DNA of 64,000 nucleotides from JAFGAS01 sp963809875 (GTDB taxonomy: Bacteria > Desulfobacterota > Zymogenia > Zymogenales > Zymogenaceae). Positions within the stretch are counted from its first letter, which is position 1, and each line of letters starts with the position of its first letter. The translations under genes were made by a program, and so were the position numbers. Positions 17,668-25,710 of the stretch are shown here, one piece after another. The stretch spans positions 514,875 to 578,874 of the forward strand of contig CAWELC010000006.1 in the NCBI GenBank assembly GCA_963809875.1. The letters run 5' to 3'. Under the pieces are notes generated by a model. It searched no databases and was not told the origin of the DNA. It saw only the letters and a list, made by a program, of their open reading frames with translations.

Positions 17668-19014
17668 ATGAAAGAGAACGTCGTCAAGCGCCTCACCAAT
17701 AAGGAGGTCTTCTTCTACAACTGGGGATCGATCTCGCTGAACTTCGTCGAGGGGGTGCTCTTTACCTGGATCATGTACTTCTACGCCCCGCCGTCCGATT
17801 CGGGGAGGCCGGCCTATATACCGATCATGGCCGCCGGTCTGATCCTGACCATTGGACGGGTTTTTGACGCGGTCATCAACCCCCTCATCGGACATGTCTC
17901 CGATAACACCAGGAGCCGGTGGGGAAGGCGGAAACCTTTCATCGTCATTGGGACGCCGCTGATGATTATCGCATTCATCTTCCTCTGGCTCCCCCCGGTG
18001 AGCGGGGTTTCTATCGTCAACGTCGTGTATCTCATGGGGATATTCGTTATCTATTTTTTCTTTTACGATGTTATCGGCATCCCGTACGACGCCCTCCTGG
18101 CGGAGATCGCCCTCACCTCGGAGGACCGGATCAAGCTCACCTCCTGGAAGCTGATCTATGCCATCGTCGGCTTCCTGATGGTGGCCTTCATCGCTCCCGG
18201 GCTCTATCAAAACCGGGGCGCCTTGACGATGGCCCTCGTGACGGCTGCCATCGGCTTTGCGACCATGTTTATGTGCCTGCCGGGGATCAAGGAGCTGCCG
18301 GTGGAATACTCCCATGCCGACGTGAAGCTGGGCTTCTGGGATGCGTTCAAGGCGACCTTCAAGAACAGACAATTCCTCTTCTTCGGGATGGCCATTGTTG
18401 CCCTCTATATGTGCTACGAGGTCCTGCTGGTCGTCATGCCCTACTTTGTGAAATCGGTGATCGGCAAGGAAGAGTCTTTTGTGATGTACTACCAGGCCGA
18501 GTTTATCCTCTGCATGGTCGCATCGGTTCCACTCTGGATGTGGCTGACTCACCTCTACAGTAAGAGGCGGCTCCTGCAGGTGGTTTCGTTGCTCCTTGCG
18601 CTCTTCTTCCCGCTCATCTTCCTTGTCGGTTCGATCCCCGGCATTCCGGTAACCGTCCAGGCCTTCATACTCCTGCCCCCGGTGAGCATACCCCTCGGCG
18701 GATTCATGATCCTCGTCTACGCCATGGTGGGCGATATCGCGGACTACGACCAGATGGTGACCGGAAAACGGCGGGAGGCGATCTATTTCGGCGTTTTCGG
18801 GTTCTCGCGGAAGGTGGGCTTTGCCCTCTCGACCGTCATCCTCCCGCTCCTCTTTCAGGCGTTCGGAAACACGAAGGATAACCCTCTGGGAATCAAGCTG
18901 GTTTGGATCATGCTCGGCGTCGTGTCTCTGATCGGCTTTACCATATTGCTCGGCTACAAGCTGGGCGACAGCCCCGAGGAAACCCGAAAGATCATGGGGA
19001 TGAAGGAACAGTAA
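17668..19014 (+). CDS. GPH-family (MFS) sugar:cation symporter
   Basis: 448 residues with about twelve membrane segments. The early loop GRVFDAVINPLIGHVSDNTRSRWGRRKPFI (between helices 2 and 3, read in two parts) is the signature of glycoside-pentoside-hexuronide:cation symporters such as MelB. ATG 17668 follows CAGGAGGG; the open frame upstream to 17608 overlaps the previous gene and lacks a ribosome site. Position in the operon suggests uptake of an amino sugar or its glycoside. The stop overlaps the kinase start (TAATG). Confidence 0.88.
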   Translation: MKENVVKRLTNKEVFFYNWGSISLNFVEGVLFTWIMYFYAPPSDSGRPAYIPIMAAGLILTIGRVFDAVINPLIGHVSDNTRSRWGRRKPFIVIGTPLMIIAFIFLWLPPVSGVSIVNVVYLMGIFVIYFFFYDVIGIPYDALLAEIALTSEDRIKLTSWKLIYAIVGFLMVAFIAPGLYQNRGALTMALVTAAIGFATMFMCLPGIKELPVEYSHADVKLGFWDAFKATFKNRQFLFFGMAIVALYMCYEVLLVVMPYFVKSVIGKEESFVMYYQAEFILCMVASVPLWMWLTHLYSKRRLLQVVSLLLALFFPLIFLVGSIPGIPVTVQAFILLPPVSIPLGGFMILVYAMVGDIADYDQMVTGKRREAIYFGVFGFSRKVGFALSTVILPLLFQAFGNTKDNPLGIKLVWIMLGVVSLIGFTILLGYKLGDSPEETRKIMGMKEQ

Positions 19015-19991
19015 TGGGACGAGATCTGGTCATTGCCCTGGACGGCGGTGGGACTCATACGACGGCGATCGCCGTGGATCGGAACGGGAAGATCGTCGGG
19101 AGGGCGGCGGGCGGGCCGGCCAACCACGTCCTGGTCCCCATCGATGTGGTCCGCACGTCGCTGAGGGAGGCCGTCGGGGGGGCGATCGAGGCGGCGGGGG
19201 TGGGACCGGCCGACGTGGCACTCATCGCCGGTGATACCGCCGGCATCGGCTATCTCAGGGAAGGGGCCGACTATGTCCAGGGGATCATAACCGAGTTTTT
19301 CCCCGATGCGCCGGTCTACCTGGTCGGCGACATGGTCGCGGGTCTCTTCGGCGCGCTGCCCAACGAATGGGGTGTGGTGGCAACGGCCGGGACCGGCTCG
19401 TCGATCTACGGCAGGACCCGGCAGGGGGAGTCGCTCCAGGCGGGAGGGTGGGGGCACATCCTGGGGGATGAGGGGAGCGCCTACGACATCGCCGTGGGGG
19501 GGCTTCGCGCAGCGGCCAGGGCCTACGACGGAAGGGCGAAACAGACCAGCCTCGTCGACCTTTTTCCGAAGCACTTCGGGGCCCAGGATATGATCGGTGT
19601 GGCGATCACGATCTACCTCGACAAGGCCATGACGCGCGAACGGATCGCCGAGGCGGCGCGCCTGGTGGCCGAGGAGGCCGGTCGTGGGGATGAAACGGCC
19701 CGGTCGGTCATGGAGTCGGCGGGTCGGGAGCTTGCCCTGGCCGTTACGACGGTCGCGCGCAACCTCTCGCTCGCGCCCGAGGATATGCAGGTCTCCTGGT
19801 CCGGGAGCGTCTTTTTGGCCGGTGACGTCATTATCGGCCCCTTTTCGGCTGCCGTCAGAGAGATCTATCCCGCTGCGGATATCAGGCCGCCCCTCATGCC
19901 GGCGGTCGGCGGGGCCGTCAGGATTGCATGCCAAAGGCTCGGCTGGGACTTCGAATCGATGAGAGAGACGCTGACGAGGGGCCTGTCATGA
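19014..19991 (+). CDS. BadF/BadG-type ATPase, N-acetylglucosamine kinase-like
   Basis: 325 residues of the actin-like ATPase superfamily. Phosphate-1 motif ALDGGGTHTT at residues 9-18, phosphate-2/adenosine motifs TAGTGSSIYG near 125 and WSGSVFLAG near 262. This is the eukaryote-like NAGK branch (BadF/BadG/BcrA/BcrD family), which phosphorylates GlcNAc at O6. Its place just before NagA supports sugar phosphorylation rather than benzoyl-CoA reductase activation, which would need Fe-S ligands not seen here. Start overlaps the symporter stop by 1 bp; the end overlaps the next gene by 4 bp. Confidence 0.85.
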   Translation: MGRDLVIALDGGGTHTTAIAVDRNGKIVGRAAGGPANHVLVPIDVVRTSLREAVGGAIEAAGVGPADVALIAGDTAGIGYLREGADYVQGIITEFFPDAPVYLVGDMVAGLFGALPNEWGVVATAGTGSSIYGRTRQGESLQAGGWGHILGDEGSAYDIAVGGLRAAARAYDGRAKQTSLVDLFPKHFGAQDMIGVAITIYLDKAMTRERIAEAARLVAEEAGRGDETARSVMESAGRELALAVTTVARNLSLAPEDMQVSWSGSVFLAGDVIIGPFSAAVREIYPAADIRPPLMPAVGGAVRIACQRLGWDFESMRETLTRGLS

Positions 19992-21262
19992 CGACGCGGT
20001 TTCGCGCATCGATAAGCTCCGTCGACGTAACGCCGCCGGGGGGATTTCCCCTCGGCGGATATATCCTTCGGTCCGGGGTGTCCGAAGGGGTGCTCGACCC
20101 GATCTATGCCCGGCTCCTGTTTCTGGCCGCCGGGAACGACGCACTGCTGTTGATATCCCTTGACTGGATATACGTCGACGGCCGCTGGTCCCGCGGGGTC
20201 AAGGCGGCGGCGGCAAAGGCGCTCGGCATCGACACTGATCGCGTCATCATCACCGCCACCCATACGCATTCGGGCCCGGGGGTTTTCGGCTCCTTCGTCA
20301 CGAAGGCCGAGCAGGAGGCGGCATACCTTTCCATGGTCTCGGGACAGATCATCAGCGCGGCAGGCCCGCTTGCGGAGGCGGCCCGGGACGTGAGGCTCTT
20401 CCTCGGCTCCACGCGGGTCGTCGGCCTCGGGGCCCATCGCAACGATCCGGCACTCCCCGTCGACAACGAGCTGTCGGTCCTGACGCTGGGGGGATTCAAC
20501 GGCGACGCGCTGGGCCGGATCATTTTCTACGGCTGCCATCCGACGCTCCTCGGGCCGGAAAATCTCCACTTTTCGGCCGACTGGGTAGGGTGGGGGCTGG
20601 CCGCTGTGGATCGGCAGATGGGGGGATCGTCGCTCTTCATCAACGGGGCGGCCGGTGACGTAAGCACCCGATTCGGCCGAAGGGGGAGGAATCCGCAGGA
20701 GATGAAACGTCATGCGGAGATTTTCCGGGAGGCGGTCTCCGGTGCGGAGTCCGGGCCGATCCCTCTTTCGGGAAGCGAGATCATCGTGCGCACGACCCAC
20801 GTCCCGGTGCGCTATCGGGATCTCGCCGGCAGGCAGGAGGCCGAGCGCGCTCTCTTTTCCGTCGAAAAGGAGATCGACGACGCGCGCACGAAGGGGATGA
20901 CCCCAGGCGAGATGCGGCGTCTGGAATCGATCAGGGAAGGGGCGATCGTCTCGCTCTTCTTCGCATCAGCCGGAGGGTTCGAAGCGGTCCTGGGCAAGCG
21001 CGAGATGACGGCGGCGGTTACGCTGGTGCGGGTGGGGTCTCTGGGGATGATTCTTTTTCCCGGCGAGGTGATGAGCAATACGGCCATCTCGCTCAAAGCG
21101 GACGCAAAGGATCCCCTGGTGGTCTGCGGCTACGCAGGCGACTATTTCGGGTATCTGAGCGATGACGGGGGCGGCTATGAATCGTCGATGGCCCTGCTCT
21201 CGCGCGACTCCATCCAGGCGATTATTGACGCCGCCCGACGACTTGCCGGAGGAGACGCGTGA
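19988..21262 (+). CDS. Neutral/alkaline ceramidase-like amidase
   Basis: 424 residues, no signal peptide. Matches the N-terminal catalytic region of neutral/alkaline non-lysosomal ceramidases: SSVDVTPPGGFPLGGY near the start, the zinc-site block ITATHTHSGPGVF near residue 92, YGCHPTLLGPENLHFSADW near 180 and NGAAGDVSTRFG near 220. The family hydrolyses amide bonds of N-acyl-sphingoids, but bacterial intracellular members in sugar operons are probably deacylases of other N-acyl amines. The start overlaps the kinase stop (ATGA) and the end overlaps NagA by 4 bp. Confidence 0.85.
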   Translation: MTTRFRASISSVDVTPPGGFPLGGYILRSGVSEGVLDPIYARLLFLAAGNDALLLISLDWIYVDGRWSRGVKAAAAKALGIDTDRVIITATHTHSGPGVFGSFVTKAEQEAAYLSMVSGQIISAAGPLAEAARDVRLFLGSTRVVGLGAHRNDPALPVDNELSVLTLGGFNGDALGRIIFYGCHPTLLGPENLHFSADWVGWGLAAVDRQMGGSSLFINGAAGDVSTRFGRRGRNPQEMKRHAEIFREAVSGAESGPIPLSGSEIIVRTTHVPVRYRDLAGRQEAERALFSVEKEIDDARTKGMTPGEMRRLESIREGAIVSLFFASAGGFEAVLGKREMTAAVTLVRVGSLGMILFPGEVMSNTAISLKADAKDPLVVCGYAGDYFGYLSDDGGGYESSMALLSRDSIQAIIDAARRLAGGDA

Positions 21263-22407
21263 GAGACACCGTCATCAGTGGAGCGCGGGTAATCTTCGGG
21301 GAGATCATCTCCGAGACCGACGATGTCCTGATCTCCGGGGGCAGGATCGCCGCGGTCGGCACCGGGCTTAAACGAACGACGGCCGAGGTCATCGAGGCCC
21401 GGGGGGCCTACCTCTGCCCGGGGCTGGTGGACATCCACATTCACGGGGCGGCCGGCGTGATGTGCGATACGGCCGACGTCCCGGAACTGGAAAGGATGTC
21501 GGGACTACTGGCCCGTCTCGGGACGACCTCATTTCTCCCCACGATAACCTCATCCCCCCAGGACACGACGGTCGCCGCCCTGTCGGCGATCCGGGAGGCG
21601 GCCGGCCGGGTCACCGGCGCCAGGATCCTCGGCTCCCACATGGAGGGACCGTTCCTCAACCCTTCCCGGGCGGGAGCCCAGAGGCCGGACGCATTGAGGA
21701 CCTATTCCCGGGGACGGCTCGATCGATACCTTGCCGCCGCGGGGGGAGCACTGAAAATCATGGGACTCGCCCCGGAGATCCCGGGAGGCATGGAGCTGAT
21801 CGACGACCTTGTCCGCGCGGGGATCGTCCCCGGGGCCGTCCACACCGATGCGACCTATGAAGAGGCCCGCGCGGCCATCGGGCGGGGCCTGAGGCTCGCA
21901 TGCCACACGTTCAACGCCATGCGTCCGATTCATCATCGGGAGCCGGGGATCGCCGTGGCGGCGCTGCTTTCCCCTGACGTCTTTTGTGAGTTCATCGCCG
22001 ACGGTTTTCACCTCGCCGCTCCCATGATCGAGCTCGCCTACCGGGCCACGGGACCCGACCGGATGATCCTGGTCTCCGACGCGGTGGCCCCGGGAGTGCC
22101 GGAGGGGGATTACGACTTTTTCGGGACGATGACGCGGATAGAGGCCGGCAGGGTATTCTTCCCCGAGACCGGCGTGCTGGCGGGCAGCGCGAGTCCCCTG
22201 ATTGCGGGGATCAGAAATCTCCATACCCACACGACCATCCCCCTGGCCCACATAGTGCGCGCCGCGTCCCTCAATCCCGCGCGCCTCATCGGCCGGGATG
22301 ACGAGGTGGGGAGCATCACCGTGGGCAGGCACGCCGACCTCCTGCTCTTGGATCAAACGCTGGACATAGTGAGGGTGTGGGTCGGGGGCAGAGAAATCGG
22401 CTCCTGA
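21259..22407 (+). CDS. nagA: N-acetylglucosamine-6-phosphate deacetylase
   Basis: 382 residues, cytosolic amidohydrolase that removes acetate from GlcNAc-6-P. Metal motif HIHG at 60-63, SHMEGPFLN near 133 with the metal-binding Glu, HTFNAM near 216 and LVSDAVAPG near 272 with the catalytic Asp. The start is GTG 21259 overlapping the previous TGA (GTGA). It closes a seven-gene operon. The expected next enzyme, glucosamine-6-P deaminase, is not here but appears at 32935. Confidence 0.92.
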   Translation: MRDTVISGARVIFGEIISETDDVLISGGRIAAVGTGLKRTTAEVIEARGAYLCPGLVDIHIHGAAGVMCDTADVPELERMSGLLARLGTTSFLPTITSSPQDTTVAALSAIREAAGRVTGARILGSHMEGPFLNPSRAGAQRPDALRTYSRGRLDRYLAAAGGALKIMGLAPEIPGGMELIDDLVRAGIVPGAVHTDATYEEARAAIGRGLRLACHTFNAMRPIHHREPGIAVAALLSPDVFCEFIADGFHLAAPMIELAYRATGPDRMILVSDAVAPGVPEGDYDFFGTMTRIEAGRVFFPETGVLAGSASPLIAGIRNLHTHTTIPLAHIVRAASLNPARLIGRDDEVGSITVGRHADLLLLDQTLDIVRVWVGGREIGS

Positions 22408-22564
22408 CGCCGGCGCAAAGAATTTTTTCGGCACAAGTGGCCGCATTCGGTCGAATCGGGTATAATAGGAGAGACGTTAAGGTGGTATCTTAAATCGATT
22501 GTATGGCTTTACTCGGCCCCCATGAAAACGACGTATTCGTGGGGCGCGGCGTGGAGGGTATCAG

Positions 22565-22756
22565 ATGGCAAAAAAACCGCTTGTCGATCAGGATATTTGT
22601 ACCGGATGCGAGACCTGTGTTGATCTCTGCCCGGGGGTCTTTCGACTCAACGATGATATGGTGGCGGAGGTGTTCAATCCCACGGGGGCGACTGAAGAGG
22701 AGATCCAGGAGGCGATTGATTCCTGTCCGGTGGAGTGTATCAGCTGGGCCGATTAG
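22565..22756 (+). CDS. Ferredoxin, single 4Fe-4S type
   Basis: 63 residues. Cluster ligands Cys12, Cys15, Cys18 and, near the end, Cys54; Cys22 and Cys59 complete the pattern of single-cluster ferredoxins that keep a disulfide. ATG 22565 has GGAGGGTATCAG upstream. A TATAAT at 22461-22466 could serve as -10 with a long leader. It is monocistronic, ending before the convergent operon's terminator. Its redox partner is unknown; the flavoenzyme operon next door is a candidate. Confidence 0.9.
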   Translation: MAKKPLVDQDICTGCETCVDLCPGVFRLNDDMVAEVFNPTGATEEEIQEAIDSCPVECISWAD

Positions 22757-22872
22757 CGTTGAGCCGCCCGGATGCGGTCGGCCGCGGTAACGCGATAGCG
22801 AGGTGTCGGGACCGGCTCCTCGCGCGGACAGGCTGCCTGGGCATCTTCTCGATCGCGTTTGCCCCTTGATTC

Positions 22873-22909
22873 AAAAAATTCACCCCGGGAGACACTGTCT
22901 CCCGGGGTG
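22873..22909 (-). terminator. Terminator of the six-gene flavoenzyme operon
   Basis: Perfect 13-bp arms CACCCCGGGAGAC (22881-22893) and GTCTCCCGGGGTG (22897-22909), 3-nt loop. On the - strand the stem is followed by AATTTTTT (complement of 22873-22880). It lies 41 bp after the last gene of the - strand operon. Confidence 0.9.
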
Positions 22910-22949
22910 GACTTATTGGTTCGTGTAAAACCCCGATCGTCCGTGATGC

Positions 22950-24112
22950 CTAGTATCTGATCTCGAGGTCGGAGGTGGGGTATGCCATGCACGAGTGGAC
23001 GTAGTTGTACCACCGGTCGGCCTCCCGCACGGGCACGCGATCGGGCATATACGTCCGGCCCTTTACCACCTTCGTCCTGCAGAGGCTGCACTCTCCGCTC
23101 CGGCACTGGTTGGGAATGACCAGCCCCGCCCGCTCCAGCGCCACGATGATGGGCTCTCCCGCCCGCGCCTCAATGGTGTCTTTCCCGTTGACGGTGATCC
23201 GAAAGAGGGCGTCGGGCTTGACGTCGGCGGGCCAACCGGGCTCCCTCGTTACGTCCAGCGAGCGGCCCGGATGCCTCGCTCTTGATCCGACGGCCCGGCA
23301 CGCCGAGCTTCATGATCTCGGGTATGACGAATTTGTACATCACCTCCGGTCCGCAGAGATAGAAGGTCTTTCCCTTCACGTCTCCGACGCATTTCTGTGA
23401 TAACGTCGCTCGTAATGAAACCGGTGGTTCCGCGGTATCCGGGTTTCGGCTCGGAGACGACCAGCTCAAGCCGTACGTTTTTGTGTCGGCCGGCGATGGC
23501 GGCGAGCTCCTGGCCGAAGATCACGTCGTCGGCGCTCCTCGTCCCGTAGATGAGCCAGATCTTCATGTCGAGCCCGCGCTCGGTCACTTCCCTGATGATG
23601 CTCCTGAAGGGGGTTGCCCCCGATCCCCCGGCGATGAATACGAGCTCTTTTCCGTCGGTCAGCGGCTCGTGATAGAAGAAACCCGCCGGTCCCGAGATCG
23701 AGAAGTTGTCGCCGACCTTGACCGTGTCCATCAGGTGCCCGGAGACGAAGCCCGGCTCCATCCGTTTGACCGTCAGGTCGTAAAATCCGCGCTGGTGGGG
23801 AGGAGACGAGATGGAAAATCCACGGCCCGTCCTCACGTTTCCGATGGTTACCTCCCAGTTGACATACTGCCCGGCCCGAAACGGGGGCAGGTAGCCGTCG
23901 AGGGGCGCCAGGCGGAACGTCCTGGTGGAAGGGGTCTCCTGAAATATATCGGTCACCCTGACCGCGATCTTCTTCGGGTGGAGCAGCTTGATATAGTTCT
24001 CGGCAAAATCTTTCGGTATGGAGAGATCGCCGAAGACGCGCTTGAGCGTCTCCCGCTCGGCAACGGCCTCTCCAAACCCCTCGACGTGCCCCATGAACTG
24101 CTTTATATCCAT
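22950..24112 (-). CDS. Ferredoxin-NADP reductase-like oxidoreductase with C-terminal 2Fe-2S domain (two frameshifts)
   Basis: N-terminal helical region, FAD domain (GRGFSISSPP near residue 96 gives the RxYS-like FAD motif; GPAGFFYHEP near 140), NAD domain (FIAGGSGATPFRSIIRE near 157; FYLCGPEVMYKF) and a plant-type 2Fe-2S domain (CRSGECSLC with a later Cys). Frames change near 23405 and 23265; the joined span of 1163 bp needs two indels. Domain order matches phenol/vanillate-type electron-transfer reductases. It is the last gene of the operon, 10 bp after the FAD oxidoreductase. Start ATG 24112 has AAGGAG. Confidence 0.82.
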
Positions 24113-24122
24113 TGTTTTCTCC

Positions 24123-25625
24123 TTACAAAAGCATTTTCAGCGCCCTGGCCCCCGCGATCGACCCGGCCATGATCGAAGGCTGATAGCCGCCGCCGGGGAT
24201 CGTCCATGCCGAGGCGAAGAAGAGCCCGTTGATGGGGGTGTTATGCCGAAGTCTCAAGAGCCCGGAGTCCGAGAGGTACTGGTCGAACCCGTAGATCGCC
24301 CCGCCGATGTTGCCGGTGTAGCGCATGTTGGTGATGGGGGTGGAGACCTCGATGACCTCGATGTGCTCCCGCAGCCCCGGGTGGAATTGCTCGGCGATAT
24401 TCAGAGCCGAATCCGCATACCGGTTCTTGGCGTCCACGTACTGTTCCGGCGGCACCAGGTACCAGGGCCTCGCGTAGGAGGCCAGCAGGATATTGGCAAG
24501 CGTCGTTCCCGGAGGGGAGACTTCGGGGTCGGTCATGTTGTAGAAGGTCAGGAATATCCCTTCCGGGGGCTCGAGGGTGAATGCCTTCTCCCAGATCGGG
24601 TCGGCGTTCGCGGAGAAGTTGAGGTAGTTCTCGTGGACCTTGCCGCCCACCGCCTCGGGCGGACAGTCCAGGCCGAAGAAGATATTGATGAGGGAGAAGC
24701 CCGGAATCCGGCTGTTGAGGTCCCGCATGTATTCTTTCGGGACGGCGTCCGGGCCCACCAGGTTGATCATGGCCGACAGCGGGTTGGCGTTTGAGATCAC
24801 CGTGGTCGCGCTGATCTCTTCGTCCTCGTCGGTGATCACACCCGTGACCTTGCCGCCGGTAGTCAGGATCTTCTTTGCTCCGCAGTTGAAGCGGACCTCC
24901 CCGCCGTTTTCCACGAAGGAATCGATAAAGGCGTTGGAGAGGGCCTGGCATCGGCCCCTGATATGGTGGGGGGGGGTGTCCAGGAAGGACTCCCACACGG
25001 CCGACATCAGGTGAAACGGGACCTTGGAGGGCGGGAGGCCGATGTATCCCCAGTAGGGGGAGAGAACGGTCTTGAGGTCTTCATCACTGATGAAGGCGTC
25101 CAGGACCTCCTTATAGGTCTTCATGCCGTATTTGACAAACGTGGGCAGCTGGGCGGGCTCCAGGTCGGTGCCGCGCATCGACGCGGCCTTGATGACCGCG
25201 CCGAAATCGTTCATCATGGCCTTGGATGCGTCGAAGAATTTCTCGATTCCGTCGGCCTGTTTCGGGAATCGGTCAACAAGAAACTCCATGAGCTCGTTTC
25301 TGCCGGACGGGATCGTCAGGTCGATGTTCTTGTCGGCGATTCGATAGAGATCGGTCATGGGGATGAACGTCAGCTTTCCGGCCACCCCCAGATAGTCAAG
25401 ATAGTTATAGAGGCTTCCGCGGGCCGTCGGGGTCCCGATGGCCGAGAGGTCGTGCAGTGAGACATCGAACTCGAACCGTCCCCGGCAGAAGGTCGTCGCG
25501 TAGCCGCCGGGGATGTTATGGCGCTCCAGGAGGAGAACGGACCTCCCGTTCTTGGCCAGGTATGCCGCTGCCGACATGCCCCCCAGCCCGGCCCCGATGA
25601 CCACGGCGTCGTACTTTTTGGCCAT
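24123..25625 (-). CDS. FAD-dependent oxidoreductase, phytoene desaturase/retinol saturase-like
   Basis: 500 residues. N-terminal Rossmann fold VVIGAGLGGMSAAAYLAKNG (residues about 8-27), then the family's ERHNIPGGYATTF; C-terminal FAD-contact block GLFFASAWTIPGGGYQP near 470. The family includes phytoene desaturases, carotenoid isomerases and retinol saturase; there is no other carotenoid gene here, so a saturase or desaturase acting on an enoyl lipid in this operon is likelier. Start ATG 25625 with AAGGAGTCTGGAG. Confidence 0.87.
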   Translation of the reverse strand: MAKKYDAVVIGAGLGGMSAAAYLAKNGRSVLLLERHNIPGGYATTFCRGRFEFDVSLHDLSAIGTPTARGSLYNYLDYLGVAGKLTFIPMTDLYRIADKNIDLTIPSGRNELMEFLVDRFPKQADGIEKFFDASKAMMNDFGAVIKAASMRGTDLEPAQLPTFVKYGMKTYKEVLDAFISDEDLKTVLSPYWGYIGLPPSKVPFHLMSAVWESFLDTPPHHIRGRCQALSNAFIDSFVENGGEVRFNCGAKKILTTGGKVTGVITDEDEEISATTVISNANPLSAMINLVGPDAVPKEYMRDLNSRIPGFSLINIFFGLDCPPEAVGGKVHENYLNFSANADPIWEKAFTLEPPEGIFLTFYNMTDPEVSPPGTTLANILLASYARPWYLVPPEQYVDAKNRYADSALNIAEQFHPGLREHIEVIEVSTPITNMRYTGNIGGAIYGFDQYLSDSGLLRLRHNTPINGLFFASAWTIPGGGYQPSIMAGSIAGARALKMLL

Positions 25626-25710
25626 CTCCAGACTCCTTGTGTTACGATGATGGAAGACAAGAACCCGCTGTACACGTCCGGGCCTCGATAGCGCCCGGGG
25701 CGCGGGGATA

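Noticed and set aside
19014..19991. Reading the BadF-type ATPase as an activator of benzoyl-CoA reductase
   Set aside because: No cysteine ligands for the bridging Fe-S cluster and the neighbours are amino-sugar genes.
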